Shown here one piece after another: positions 1 through 8,795 of a DNA stretch of 64,000 nt; position 1 is the first letter of the stretch; every line of letters begins with the position of its first letter. The stretch lies in contig CAKOMG010000009.1 in the NCBI GenBank assembly GCA_934096585.1, positions 1 through 64,000 on the forward strand. The letters are read 5' to 3'. This DNA comes from an uncultured Bacilli bacterium (GTDB lineage Bacteria > Bacillota_I > Bacilli_A > ML615J-28 > CAG-698). A program made the position numbers and the translations under genes. A model generated the notes under the pieces. It was not told where the DNA came from. It searched no databases and saw only the letters and a program-made list of their open reading frames with translations.

Positions 1-237
1 TATTTGTTTTAAATATTTGTTTATATAATTCTCCTACTATATAACAGATAACACTTATTATACTTACACTTTTCAAATCATTTTCATCCTCCTTTTTGTT
101 TTTGTAAATTAATTTACACGTACATTATAACAAATTGGTATTTTCAAATTCGCAAGGTAGTTGCGGATAAAATGAGCTCAAAATGAAGGATTTTCTTAAA
201 AAAGTGAGGTTTTTTAATAAAAATAGTGAAAAACCGT
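1..237 (-). promoter_or_regulatory. leader/promoter region of a gene lying before the window
   Basis: No gene is visible here. On the minus strand there is a TATAAT-like -10 (124-129), a perfect 14-base palindrome (104-117) just downstream of it, and a consensus AGGAGG (88-93) followed by a four-codon reading frame (73-87) that stops at once. A second SD-like AGGAG (about 31-35) has no start codon before the edge. This looks like the promoter, operator and 5' leader of a minus-strand gene beyond position 1. The -35 is poor, so the promoter call is weak. Confidence 0.35.
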
Positions 238-263
238 TAAAAAAAATCGCAACCATGTTGCGA
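238..263 (-). terminator. intrinsic terminator of the HTH gene
   Basis: A 7-bp perfect stem (247-253 with 257-263, loop 3 nt) is followed on the minus strand by an uninterrupted U tract. It begins about 10 nt after the stop codon of the HTH gene. Confidence 0.85.
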
Positions 264-273
264 ATTATTTTTT

Positions 274-720
274 TTATGGAATCATAAATTTCACATTTAA
301 TACTCTTAATTTTTCATTTATTATTTCAATATCTTCCCTATACCACCTATTAAGTATTAATTCAATTACCATTTGACTATATAATGATTTATCTAAATAT
401 GTTAATCCTGTTTTATTCATAATTATTTTAGATACAGCTGGATGTAAAGAAAAACCAACACATATAGCTAGGACTGTTTCAATTTTATCTGGTTTATTTT
501 TTCCCAGTAAATAGTTTCTAATAGTAGATTCACTTATTTTCATTTTATTTGCCAGTTGTGCATTTGATCTAAATCCATAATGTTTTTTTAAAATATAAAA
601 AGCTTTACTAAAAGTGCAAGTTTCATCTTTTAATTTTTTAATTAAATAGATGGTTTCATTAATTTCTTCCGTAACTATCGCCATTTCTTGTACGAGTTTT
701 TGATTGTTTAAATAATACAT
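274..720 (-). CDS. XRE-like helix-turn-helix protein
   Basis: A 148-aa protein with an HTH of the lambda-repressor type at about residues 50-90 (NAQLANKMKISESTIRNYL, then a segment resembling the rest of a Cro/CI fold). The first 45 residues are probably helical and the last 50 form a separate small domain without a recognised family. It is likely a DNA-binding regulator; the target is unknown. It is a single-gene transcript with its own terminator, separated from pheT by about 200 nt. No effector or toxin partner is adjacent. Confidence 0.6.
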   Translation of the reverse strand: MYYLNNQKLVQEMAIVTEEINETIYLIKKLKDETCTFSKAFYILKKHYGFRSNAQLANKMKISESTIRNYLLGKNKPDKIETVLAICVGFSLHPAVSKIIMNKTGLTYLDKSLYSQMVIELILNRWYREDIEIINEKLRVLNVKFMIP

Positions 721-860
721 ATATTACTTCTCTTTCTGGCATAATTTTCTAATATTTTTTTGCCATTAATATATACGTAAAAAATGTCAAAAACTGGGAA
801 AACTTTTTGAGTTTTTTCTAAAACCTCTATTTTTTTTAAGGTTATTTTAAGAAATGACAC

Positions 861-903
861 AAAAAAAGGGCACTAAGTTTTAAACCTTAGTACCTCTTTT
901 TTT
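861..903 (-). terminator. terminator of pheST
   Basis: Inverted repeat around 872-890 (ACTAAG/CTTAGT with flanking G-C pairs and one mismatch), with an A run on one side and a T run on the other. It can terminate pheT on the minus strand and could work in both directions. Confidence 0.75.
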
Positions 904-920
904 AACACTTGTTTCATTAA

Positions 921-3323
921 TTATGATCGTAATGTAATATTCATTTTATATTGTAAATCTTTTAATATTCTTTTTATCTTTGCATTAATAACATCATCAG
1001 TTAAAGGATCATTAGATGAAAATACTAATTTGATTGTTAAAGACTTTTCATCATTATTAATTTTATCCCCTTCATATAAATCAAATACATAAGCGTTTGT
1101 TAACAACTGTTTATCACTCTTTAAAATACAATCAATAACATCTTTTGCATTAACATCCTTTTTCATAACTAATGCTATATCTCTTTCAACACTTGGAAGT
1201 TTCATAATTGGAATATATCTATTAATAACTTCTTGTTCATTTAAGATTTCATCAATTAATAATTCAAATACATATACATTATCTAAATCATTTTCGTGAG
1301 CATATTTTGGATGAAGTGCACCAACATATCCTATATGTTTACCATTCCACATGATTGCGGCAGTTCGATTTGGATGCATTTCATTACATTCTTTTTCTTC
1401 TTTCACAAAATCAAATTTTGTATTTAAGCATCTAGCTAATTCCTCTAATACTCCTTTGACTAAATAGAAATCCACATTTTCTTTTTCACCTTTCCATAAA
1501 GTACTAGAATACTCATTAGCCATTGCTCCTGCAAGCACCATTTTCTCATATTTATTACTTACATCACTAATATCGCCTGTCTTATAATATACTTTTCCAA
1601 TTTCAAAAATATTAATATCTTTATTCTTTCTTGAGAAATTATATTTAACAACATCCAAAATTGATGGAAGTAAACTTTTCCTTAACATTTTTCTTTCTTC
1701 AGTTAAAGGCATTAATAATTCAATGTTCTCACTTTTATCCTCATGATTAATTGTAAATAACTTATTAGCATTTTCACTAACTAGTGAATATGTCACAACA
1801 TCATCAAGTCCCATTGATAATAAAGTATTACGAATTAATCTCGTTTTACGTTGATGTAAAGTTAATGATCCTTGTGCATCATCTACAGGATGAGTAAGTG
1901 GAAGACGATCATAACCATATATTCTTCCTACTTCTTCAATTAAATCCTCTTTAATTGTAATATCTGGTCTTCTATTTGGAACATATACTTTAAATCCAGG
2001 TTTAACAATAAAGCCTAATGATTCTAAAATATCCTTAATTTCATTATCTTCAATATTTGTACCTAATAAGCCATTAACATCTTCTTTGGTAAGATCAATT
2101 TCTTTATCTTCAACATGTTTAATACCACTAAATCCCGGCTCATTAACTATCTCTGCATCACATAATTCTTTAAATAAATAGCAAGCATAATCAAGGGCAA
2201 GTTTTGTACGATTTATATCAACTCCACGTTCATATCTTTGGCTTGATTCGCTATGTAATGATAGTCTTGCAGCTGTTTTTCTAATAGTAAGTGGATCAAA
2301 TACTGCAGCCTCTAACATAATGTTTTTAGTTTCATCCGTTACTTCACTTTCTAAGCCGCCCATAACACCGCCTAAGCATAAAGATTTAGTTCCATCTGTT
2401 ATAACGATATCATTTTTTGTTAATATGCGTTTTTGATTATCCAAAGTTATGAATTCTTCGTTTTCTTTCGCATGCTTAACAACAATTCTATTTCCAACCT
2501 TGTCTAAATCAAATGCATGAAGTGGCTGGCCAAAAAGCGCTAGGATGTAGTTTGTGATGTCCACACAATTGTTTATCGGGCGAATTCCAAAAGCGATTAG
2601 ACGGGAAATTAGCCACCTTGGTGACGGTTTTAAATTGACGTTTCTAATTACTTGTCCATAATAAGATAAACAGTTTGGCGTTTCTAACTCAATTTCTATA
2701 GTTTTAGTGTTTTTATCCATAGTTCTTTCAATTTCAAACACTAATGGTTTAAGTGGTCTTTTAAACACAGCACTCATCTCATAGGCTACTCCAAGCATGC
2801 TTAACATATCTCCTCTGTTTGGAGTAAGGCCTAATTCAATTACTGGGTCTTTTAAATTTAAAGCAAGGCTTGCATCCATTCCGACAGTAACTTTATCTTC
2901 GAAATAATAGATTCCATTACTGAATTTTTCTGGAACATATTTCTTTTCAATGCCTAATTCTTGTAATGAACATACCATGCCTCGAGATTCATAGCCTCTA
3001 ATTTTAGATTTTTTGATTGTACCACCATCTAAAACGCATCCTTCTTTAGCTATTATAACATATTGCCCCGCTTCTACATTTGGAGCACCACACACAATAT
3101 TTAGAACTTCATCTTTCACATCAACTGTAAGCAAATTTAAATGATCACTATCTGGATGGGTTTCTTTTGTTAAGACATGTCCGATAACAATATTACTTGC
3201 ATGAACCATTTTATCAACATTTTCTACTTCAATAGAGTATAAACTTACGGTATTTACAATTTCTTCAAGTGATAAACCTGTTAAATCAACAAGTTCATTT
3301 AACCATTCTAATTTTACACGCAT
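921..3323 (-). CDS. pheT: phenylalanine--tRNA ligase beta subunit
   Basis: The 800-aa beta chain of the cytosolic alpha2beta2 PheRS, which charges tRNA-Phe. Recognisable parts are the EMAP/OB-type tRNA-binding domain (about 40-150), the B3/B4 editing domain with the RGDMLS stretch, the B5 and catalytic-like core domains in the middle, and the C-terminal FDX-ACB anticodon-binding domain (about 700-800, starting near LPSVERDIALVM). Length is normal for the family. ATG start with AGGAGG 8 nt upstream, 11 nt after the pheS stop, so the two subunits are co-translated under the pheS T-box. Confidence 0.97.
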   Translation of the reverse strand: MRVKLEWLNELVDLTGLSLEEIVNTVSLYSIEVENVDKMVHASNIVIGHVLTKETHPDSDHLNLLTVDVKDEVLNIVCGAPNVEAGQYVIIAKEGCVLDGGTIKKSKIRGYESRGMVCSLQELGIEKKYVPEKFSNGIYYFEDKVTVGMDASLALNLKDPVIELGLTPNRGDMLSMLGVAYEMSAVFKRPLKPLVFEIERTMDKNTKTIEIELETPNCLSYYGQVIRNVNLKPSPRWLISRLIAFGIRPINNCVDITNYILALFGQPLHAFDLDKVGNRIVVKHAKENEEFITLDNQKRILTKNDIVITDGTKSLCLGGVMGGLESEVTDETKNIMLEAAVFDPLTIRKTAARLSLHSESSQRYERGVDINRTKLALDYACYLFKELCDAEIVNEPGFSGIKHVEDKEIDLTKEDVNGLLGTNIEDNEIKDILESLGFIVKPGFKVYVPNRRPDITIKEDLIEEVGRIYGYDRLPLTHPVDDAQGSLTLHQRKTRLIRNTLLSMGLDDVVTYSLVSENANKLFTINHEDKSENIELLMPLTEERKMLRKSLLPSILDVVKYNFSRKNKDINIFEIGKVYYKTGDISDVSNKYEKMVLAGAMANEYSSTLWKGEKENVDFYLVKGVLEELARCLNTKFDFVKEEKECNEMHPNRTAAIMWNGKHIGYVGALHPKYAHENDLDNVYVFELLIDEILNEQEVINRYIPIMKLPSVERDIALVMKKDVNAKDVIDCILKSDKQLLTNAYVFDLYEGDKINNDEKSLTIKLVFSSNDPLTDDVINAKIKRILKDLQYKMNITLRS

Positions 3324-3334
3324 AATATTGCCTC

Positions 3335-4357
3335 CTAAAATTGCTTTAAGAAACGGATATCGTTAGTATAGAAGTTTCTAATATCATCTATTCCGTATCT
3401 TAACATTGCTATTCTTTCAACTCCAACACCAAATGCAAAGCCTTGGTATTTATTTGTATCATATCCTGCCATTTTTAAAACATTTGGATGTACCATACCA
3501 GCACCTAAAACTTCAATCCATCCACTACCTTTACAAAGTGAACATCCTTTTCCTCCACATTTGAAACATTGAACATCAACTTCAACACTTGGCTCAGTAA
3601 ATGGGAAGAATGATGGACGAAATCTAACAGCTAATTTGTCGCCAAATACTTTTGATGCTATTGTTGTTAAAGTTCCTTTTAAATCAGCCATTGTAACATT
3701 TTCGCCTACTACTAAGCCTTCACATTGCATAAATTGATGAGAATGAGTAGCATCATCATTATCTCTTCTATATACTTTTCCTGGGCAAATGATTTTAAAT
3801 GGTTGTCCTTTCTTTTCTAACAAAGTATGAGCTTGTACTGGGGATGTATGAGTTCTTAATAAAATTGTATCATTTATGTAAAAAGAATCTTGCATTTCTC
3901 TTGCGGGATGTCCTTTTGGCAAATTTAACATTTCAAAGTTATATAAATCTTCTTCAACTTCTGGTCCTTCCGCAATCTCATAACCCATGCCAATAAATAC
4001 ATCTTCTATTTCTTCTACTACTTTATGTAGTGGATGTAAATAACCTGTATGTATTTTTTTGCCTGGTAATGTTACATCAATTGTTTCTTTCTTTAGTTTT
4101 TCATTAATTAAAGCATCAGCTAATTTTTTTCTTCTTTCTTCAATTAAATTTTCAACTTTTGTTTTAAATTCATTACTTTTTCTTCCTAATTCCTTTTTTG
4201 CTTCGATACTTAAGTCTTTCATTTGAGCCATTATATTTTGTAATTTACTTTTTTTACCCAAATATAATGCTTTTAATTCATTTAGATTATGCTCTGTATC
4301 AGCTTGTTCAATTGAAGACATCGCTTCTTCTTCTAATTTTTTTAAATCATCATTCAT
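3335..4357 (-). CDS. pheS: phenylalanine--tRNA ligase alpha subunit
   Basis: The 340-aa catalytic alpha chain of PheRS. The N-terminal coiled-coil arm (about 1-90) precedes the class II core with motif 2 (VYRRDNDDATHSHQF) and the FTEPSVEVDVQCF segment, here carrying a CxxC...CxxC insert seen in Gram-positive PheS. The frame is open further upstream to a GTG at 4435, but that stretch is the T-box antiterminator and terminator. The ATG at 4357 has AAAAGGAG at the right distance and gives the usual family length. Forms an operon with pheT. Confidence 0.96.
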   Translation of the reverse strand: MNDDLKKLEEEAMSSIEQADTEHNLNELKALYLGKKSKLQNIMAQMKDLSIEAKKELGRKSNEFKTKVENLIEERRKKLADALINEKLKKETIDVTLPGKKIHTGYLHPLHKVVEEIEDVFIGMGYEIAEGPEVEEDLYNFEMLNLPKGHPAREMQDSFYINDTILLRTHTSPVQAHTLLEKKGQPFKIICPGKVYRRDNDDATHSHQFMQCEGLVVGENVTMADLKGTLTTIASKVFGDKLAVRFRPSFFPFTEPSVEVDVQCFKCGGKGCSLCKGSGWIEVLGAGMVHPNVLKMAGYDTNKYQGFAFGVGVERIAMLRYGIDDIRNFYTNDIRFLKQF

Positions 4358-4375
4358 ATTTTTTCTCCTTTTATT

Positions 4376-4615
4376 AAAAAAATCCTTAAGAAACAAATAT
4401 TTGCTTCTTAAGGACGAATATATCCGCGGTACCACCTTAATTCTTATATAGTAACTATATAAGCTCTCATTTATCTTTTAACGCAAGAATTACGGACTGT
4501 ATTAAAGCCTTTCCTAAGATGAATTCATATATGTTTATTTAAAAGCTCTCACCATTTGCTTTTTTCTCTTTAAAATAAAGCTATATATTACTACTTCTTA
4601 ATCAACAAGTTAAAA
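4376..4615 (-). promoter_or_regulatory. T-box riboswitch (tRNA-Phe) upstream of pheS
   Basis: The minus strand carries the conserved T-box sequence (4425-4439, AAGGTGGTACCGCG). It is followed by a terminator hairpin (stem 4383-4392 with 4405-4414) and a U run directly before the pheS SD. The Stem I region lies at about 4510-4600. A TTC followed by A at 4521-4523 (read on the minus strand) sits where the specifier codon is expected and fits Phe. Uncharged tRNA-Phe would stabilise the antiterminator and switch pheST on. Confidence 0.93.
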
Positions 4616-4617
4616 AT

Positions 4618-4646
4618 ATTATATCATCTTTTATTTTGTTTTTCAA
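4618..4646 (-). promoter_or_regulatory. sigma-A promoter of pheST
   Basis: Minus strand TTGAAA (4641-4646), 17-bp spacer, TATAAT (4618-4623). Transcription would start just upstream of T-box Stem I. The -35 abuts the U tract of the upstream coat-gene terminator. Confidence 0.75.
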
Positions 4647-4649
4647 GTT

Positions 4650-4683
4650 TTTTTAAAAAAAGGAACAAGTTTCCTTGCCCCTT
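4650..4683 (-). terminator. terminator of the CotD-like gene
   Basis: A 10-bp stem (4674-4683 with 4660-4669, including G-U pairs) closed by a GAAA tetraloop, followed on the minus strand by a U tract. Confidence 0.85.
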
Positions 4684-4706
4684 TTTTCTATTCTAATGCT
4701 TAAACC

Positions 4707-5000
4707 TTAGAATAAAGTGTTTTGATTGTTTTGATTTTGGAAGAAATTTTCTTGATTATCAAATGTTTGGTTATTAAACATTTGGTTGCCACAGCATCCT
4801 TCTTCTTGATAATCAGTGTTTTCACAACAAATTGGTTTTGTAATACATTGGTGACGTTTAATTACGTGATTGCATATTTGCGTAACGTCTTCCATGATGT
4901 GAGGTTGATTTATGATTTGATATCTATGAACGACATTTACATGTCTTGTTACGATTGGTGGTAGATTAACAACATTGCCATTTGTGAAGTTTTGATTCAT
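4707..5000 (-). CDS. CotD-like spore coat protein
   Basis: A 97-aa protein rich in His, Asn, Gln and Cys. The N-terminal half (LPPIVTRHVNVVHRYQIINQPHI) and the spaced His residues up to about 60 resemble the inner spore coat protein CotD, known in Bacillus as a small His/Cys-rich coat component. The C-terminal third is an N/Q/F-rich tail with a CC pair. The start has a strong AAGGAGGTG. It is a monocistronic gene between pheS and clpP. Assignment rests on composition and motif pattern, because coat proteins diverge quickly. Confidence 0.65.
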   Translation of the reverse strand: MNQNFTNGNVVNLPPIVTRHVNVVHRYQIINQPHIMEDVTQICNHVIKRHQCITKPICCENTDYQEEGCCGNQMFNNQTFDNQENFFQNQNNQNTLF

Positions 5001-5084
5001 TAATTATACACCTCCTTTTGTTATTATTATATTAAAAGTTCATTAATTTGTTTGTGTTATTACACATTTCAACAAATTTCATAT

Positions 5085-5113
5085 TTGACATAATGATATA
5101 ATTATTGTATTAT
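5085..5113 (+). promoter_or_regulatory. sigma-A promoter of clpP
   Basis: TTGACA (5085-5090), 17-bp spacer, TATTAT (5108-5113), about 25 nt before the clpP SD. No CtsR heptad operator was seen here. Confidence 0.8.
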
Positions 5114-5138
5114 TTATATATCAAAAGGAGATGAAGTT

Positions 5139-5717
5139 ATGTATTATGCACCTGTTGTCATTGAAAGAACAGCTCAAGGCGAACGTTCTTATGACATATA
5201 TTCACGTTTATTAAAAGATCGTATTATTATGTTAAGTGGAGAAATTAATGATGATCTTGCTAATTCTGTTGTTGCTCAACTTTTGTTTCTTGCAGCTGAA
5301 AATAGTGATGAAGATATAAAACTATATATTAATTCACCTGGAGGAAGTATTACTGCTGGTATGGCTATATATGATACAATGAACTTAATTAAACCTGATG
5401 TTTCCACAATCTGTATTGGTATGGCTGCATCTATGGCTGCTTTCTTACTTGCAAGTGGCACTAAAGGAAAAAGATTTGCTCTTCCAAATAGCGAAATTAT
5501 GATTCATCAACCATTAGGAGGAGCTAGTGGTCAAGCAACAGAAATTCAAATTGCGGCTAAGCACATATTAAGAATTAAAGATCGTATGAACAAAATTCTT
5601 GCGCAAATGACTAATCAACCAATTGAAAAAATAGCTATTGATACAGAAAGAGATAATTATATGTTTAGTGAAGAAGCTAAAGAATATGGACTTATTGATG
5701 GCATATTAAAAAAGTAG
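5139..5717 (+). CDS. clpP: ATP-dependent Clp protease proteolytic subunit
   Basis: The 192-aa cytosolic serine peptidase that forms the ClpP tetradecamer and works with Clp ATPases in protein turnover. The canonical triad is present at the usual numbering: Ser98 in GMAAS, His123 in MIHQP and Asp172 in ERDNY. The oligomerisation handle around 124-160 is intact. No propeptide beyond the usual few residues. Strong SD (AAAGGAG). It is transcribed alone, convergent with the alarmone synthetase gene, and shares a bidirectional terminator with it. Confidence 0.98.
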   Translation: MYYAPVVIERTAQGERSYDIYSRLLKDRIIMLSGEINDDLANSVVAQLLFLAAENSDEDIKLYINSPGGSITAGMAIYDTMNLIKPDVSTICIGMAASMAAFLLASGTKGKRFALPNSEIMIHQPLGGASGQATEIQIAAKHILRIKDRMNKILAQMTNQPIEKIAIDTERDNYMFSEEAKEYGLIDGILKK

Positions 5718-5735
5718 TGTTAATCACTACTTTTT
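5709..5735. terminator. bidirectional terminator clpP / relQ
   Basis: An 11-bp perfect stem (AAAAAGTAGTG with its complement, loop TTAAT) with A and T runs built into the stem, lying between two convergent genes. Confidence 0.85.
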
Positions 5736-6386
5736 GTCATTATAATCAAAGTCAAAATCATAAGTTTCTTCTTTCTGGGAAGCTTCATCTAATATTTCCA
5801 TTTCATGCTTTATCTTACTCATTTCAACATCAAGATTGTATGCTATTCTACTAGCTTCAATAAGTCTTACTTTTAAGTTTTCTGGAATATTTCGATAATA
5901 TTTATATTTTAAAGAATGTTCAATCGATGCCCAAAGGTGCATGGCTAAAGTTCTGATTTGAAATTCAATGTTAATTGGAATCTGTCCATCAATAGTTTCT
6001 GCATTGTATTTAGCAATTACATGTAAAGATCTGTATCCTGATGGCTTAGGATTCTCTATATAATCCTTAATCCAAAAAATTTCTATATCTTTACGTGCTT
6101 TCAACAAATCTAATATTTCATATACTTCTTGAATATATTTACATTTCAACCTAATTCCACCAATATCGGATAAATTACGAATTTCACTAAAATCAAGATT
6201 CATTCTCTTTAATTTAGCGACGATGCTTTCTGGTGTTTTAACTCTTCCTCTCACACTTTCTATTGGGCAGTGTTTACCAGCAAGTTCATACTCTTTTTTT
6301 ATTGAATCAAATTTTAAAACAAAACCTTCTACAGCTAATTCATATGGTTGCAAAAATTGTCCCCAATTGAAGTCTTTTTCATTCAT
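5727..6386 (-). CDS. relQ: small alarmone synthetase (RelQ/SasB type)
   Basis: A 219-aa single-domain (p)ppGpp synthetase. It has the RelA/SpoT synthetase fold with DIGGIRLKC (about residue 75), NPKPSGYRSLH (about 110-120) and EFQIRT (about 140) but no hydrolase, TGS or ACT domains. This is the architecture of B. subtilis YjbM/SasB, which transfers pyrophosphate from ATP to GDP or GTP. In Bacillus a CYTH-domain gene (yjbK) lies close by, and the same pairing is seen here with the divergent gene at 6584. SD is GAGGT. Confidence 0.92.
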   Translation of the reverse strand: MNEKDFNWGQFLQPYELAVEGFVLKFDSIKKEYELAGKHCPIESVRGRVKTPESIVAKLKRMNLDFSEIRNLSDIGGIRLKCKYIQEVYEILDLLKARKDIEIFWIKDYIENPKPSGYRSLHVIAKYNAETIDGQIPINIEFQIRTLAMHLWASIEHSLKYKYYRNIPENLKVRLIEASRIAYNLDVEMSKIKHEMEILDEASQKEETYDFDFDYNDKK

Positions 6387-6522
6387 TACTTTAGTACCTC
6401 TTAACAGATTATATTATAACATATTTGTTTTCTTTTTTTAAGAAAAAAATAAAATTTCTTAATTTTACATTAATTGACAATATTCTTTTTGTATTTATTT
6501 TATAAAAAAGATAAAAATACTA

Positions 6523-6550
6523 TTGCATTTTTCTTAAATATATGTATAAT
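6523..6550 (+). promoter_or_regulatory. promoter of the CYTH gene
   Basis: TTGCAT (6523-6528), 16-bp spacer, TATAAT (6545-6550), 33 nt before the start codon. Confidence 0.7.
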
Positions 6551-6583
6551 AGTATATGCTAAAGATTTTAAAAGGAGTTAATT

Positions 6584-7153
6584 ATGCAAAAAGAAACAGA
6601 TGTAGAATTTAAAAGTTTATTAACTGAAGCAGAATACCAAAAATTATTGGGCTATTTCAAAAATGCAAAAAGTGACTTTCAAACAAACCACTATTTCGAT
6701 ACTAAAAGATTCTCATTAAAAGCACTTAACGCTTCGCTTAGAGTACGTGAAAGAGATAATCTTGAATTAACTTTAAAACGCAAAAAGGGATACAATACAG
6801 ATATCAAAAGTGTAGAAATATCAAAAAAAGAATTTGAAGATTTAAAAGAAACAGGTATCGTAAAAGCAGGAAGTATTGCGGATGATTTACAATCATTAAT
6901 TAAAGATCAAAAAGTAGTTAATTTTTTAAGTCTTTCTACACTTAGACACTATGTTCCTTATGGAAGTGGTATTTTAAATATTGATAAGAGTAATTATTTA
7001 GGTATCTGTGATTATGAAATTGAATATACAAGCAAATCATATCACCAAGGAAAATTAGATTTTATTCAAATCATTTCTGAATTTGGTATTCAATATAAAA
7101 AATCTGAAAAGAAAATCAAAAGAGCATTTAATGCATTAAAAGTTATGGAATAA
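6584..7153 (+). CDS. CYTH domain protein (YjbK-like)
   Basis: A 189-aa cytosolic protein of the CYTH/triphosphate tunnel metalloenzyme superfamily. The N-terminal acidic-basic signature VEFK at about residues 8-11 is a degenerate form of ExExK. Alternating charged strands follow (SLRVRERD, ELTLKRKKG, EIEYTSK). Members bind triphosphates in a beta tunnel with metal; B. subtilis YjbK is of this type and its substrate is uncertain. It lies divergently beside the alarmone synthetase, a conserved association. SD is AAAAGGAG. Confidence 0.85.
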   Translation: MQKETDVEFKSLLTEAEYQKLLGYFKNAKSDFQTNHYFDTKRFSLKALNASLRVRERDNLELTLKRKKGYNTDIKSVEISKKEFEDLKETGIVKAGSIADDLQSLIKDQKVVNFLSLSTLRHYVPYGSGILNIDKSNYLGICDYEIEYTSKSYHQGKLDFIQIISEFGIQYKKSEKKIKRAFNALKVME

Positions 7154-7178
7154 AAAAATCCCAACAAGGGATTTTTTA
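7153..7178 (+). terminator. terminator of the CYTH gene
   Basis: A 9-bp perfect stem (7154-7162 with 7168-7176) with A and T runs. It lies immediately after the stop codon and can also terminate the convergent minus-strand gene. Confidence 0.85.
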
Positions 7179-7180
7179 TT

Positions 7181-7504
7181 TTACAATGTATTTAATAATA
7201 TTTGAATTAATAATAATATGAAAATATGAATCATTAAACCAAACCATAATACTTTATGCAATTCCACAGAATTATCAATTTCTATTTTATCGTTTTTATT
7301 CGTAGCTTTGGCTTTCTTTTTGCTAATATCATTTGAACTACTATTTATAACAAATAATAGCAATAAACTTATAACAATCTGAATTATCAATGAAATGTCA
7401 TTATTTTTTAAAAAAATTGATAATAATAACGCAATAACATTTAGAGTAGCTATACATATAAAATATATAGTTTTAAATTTAGAAAAATTCTTAATCTTTA
7501 TCAT
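7181..7504 (-). CDS. small integral membrane protein
   Basis: About 107 aa with three hydrophobic segments (near residues 10-30, 35-53 and 82-105) and a lysine-rich cytoplasmic loop between the second and third. No family recognised. The ATG at 7504 is preferred because GAGG stands 6 nt upstream and the gene then overlaps the end of the preceding ApbE-like gene by only 14 nt. A longer frame to 7561 would run 71 nt into that gene. It is the last gene of that short unit and probably works with it at the membrane. Confidence 0.55.
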   Translation of the reverse strand: MIKIKNFSKFKTIYFICIATLNVIALLLSIFLKNNDISLIIQIVISLLLLFVINSSSNDISKKKAKATNKNDKIEIDNSVELHKVLWFGLMIHIFILLLIQILLNTL

Positions 7505-8750
7505 ATATAACCTCATAAGAAATTGTTGAAGTTGAATATATATTTTTAATATTTGTATCAAAATTATGATGTATTTCTTTTTTGTTTATATATATTGTAT
7601 CAATATCATGTAACTTTAAATTATTAATTAAATCTGTATCAATACTTAAGCTGACATATGCATTTAACATCTCAAGTAAAATCGCTACACATGTTTTATT
7701 GTTGCTTAAACATATCATATTAGACGTTACTGCTTTATCTAATCCATCATTTAAATCAATATACCAGGTTCTTCTCGTTCCATCTTTATATTCATAGAAC
7801 CTACTTTCGTCTTTTGCATTTACTTTATAATTTCTTAGATAAACTATGCTTGTTGGTCCCTTATATGTGTACGAAAAGGCATTATAAACAATATCCTCTT
7901 TATCACGCACATTCATATTATACTCCATATTTCTAGAATCTAAGTTTCTAGTATAGCCATCATAACTAGAAATATTTCCTGTTGTAAAATTATTTTTAAT
8001 TAATGTATCACTAACATAATCAATTATACTAGCATTTTTTATAAATTCTAAACTAATAAATGTATTCTCTTCTATTTCTTTCATAAAAGTTTGATATTCA
8101 ACACTAACGTTTAACTTTACTTTATTATTTTCTAACAATTCTAAATTAATATGATGTTCATTATTTGTATAATATAATATGGATTTAAAATAAGTTTTCA
8201 TTTCCTCATTTTTATATGCATCAAATTTTATAGCATTGCTATCTGAATCAGCATAAAACATATTAGAGTATTGATTAAAAATTAAACTTTGATATATATA
8301 TCTAGTATTATTTAAATTTTTAAGACTTTCATATAAAACACTATCAACTTCTATTTCTTCATTAATATGTTTGTTTATATAATATATGTTTTTTAAAGTT
8401 TGATATTCATTTACTTCATCTAATAGTTGATATATTTTAATTAAAGATTCAGTATATATTTTTGATACCTGATTTTTTTCACTTGTTAAAGAAATATTTT
8501 TAGTGCCTAGTTCATACTGAAATACAAAATCTCCACTATTATTGTTTTCATCGTATGTTACTTCAATAGTTGTCCATCCTGCTTTTGTACCAAATTGCCT
8601 TGATAAAGTGATACCAATAAATACTCCCGCAATAATTATAAACACAACTATTAATATGATTCGCAATTTTACATGTTTATCATCTAATTCTACTTTTGTG
8701 ACAGGTTTTGGATATCGTTTAGTAGCATTATCTCTTACTTCTCTTTTCAT
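7491..8750 (-). CDS. membrane-anchored, degenerate ApbE-like protein
   Basis: A 419-aa protein with one N-terminal transmembrane helix (about 30-53) and an extracytoplasmic domain. The domain follows the order of ApbE, the FAD:protein FMN transferase. IEVDSVLYESL resembles the part before TDGAFD. ISLEFIKNASIIDYVSDTL resembles the LGGIAKGYAVD helix. A later GNISSYDG stands where the GG loop lies, and RFYEYKDGTRRTWYID stands where ApbE has its dGkryHHIlDP segment. The metal-binding and flavin-binding residues of ApbE are not conserved, so a flavin transferase activity is doubtful. ATG at 8750 has AGGAG. It lies 13 nt after the opp terminator, possibly expressed by read-through. Confidence 0.55.
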   Translation of the reverse strand: MKREVRDNATKRYPKPVTKVELDDKHVKLRIILIVVFIIIAGVFIGITLSRQFGTKAGWTTIEVTYDENNNSGDFVFQYELGTKNISLTSEKNQVSKIYTESLIKIYQLLDEVNEYQTLKNIYYINKHINEEIEVDSVLYESLKNLNNTRYIYQSLIFNQYSNMFYADSDSNAIKFDAYKNEEMKTYFKSILYYTNNEHHINLELLENNKVKLNVSVEYQTFMKEIEENTFISLEFIKNASIIDYVSDTLIKNNFTTGNISSYDGYTRNLDSRNMEYNMNVRDKEDIVYNAFSYTYKGPTSIVYLRNYKVNAKDESRFYEYKDGTRRTWYIDLNDGLDKAVTSNMICLSNNKTCVAILLEMLNAYVSLSIDTDLINNLKLHDIDTIYINKKEIHHNFDTNIKNIYSTSTISYEVIYDKD

Positions 8751-8762
8751 AAAAACTCCTTT

Positions 8763-8793
8763 AAAAAGACTTAGCATAAGCTAAGTCTTTTAT
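8763..8793 (-). terminator. terminator of the opp operon
   Basis: An 11-bp perfect stem (8765-8775 with 8780-8790) with a 4-nt loop and flanking A/T runs, directly after the oppF stop codon. Confidence 0.85.
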
Positions 8794-8795
8794 CT

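Noticed and set aside
149..165. Second CGCAA/TTGCG hairpin upstream of the HTH terminator
   Set aside because: Short stem without a U tract; too weak to list as a terminator.
4358..4435. Longer pheS start (GTG at 4435)
   Set aside because: The extra codons are the T-box antiterminator and terminator; the inner ATG has the SD and the family length.
7505..7561. Longer start for the small membrane protein at 7181
   Set aside because: It would overlap the preceding gene by 71 nt and has no SD, while the ATG at 7504 has GAGG.
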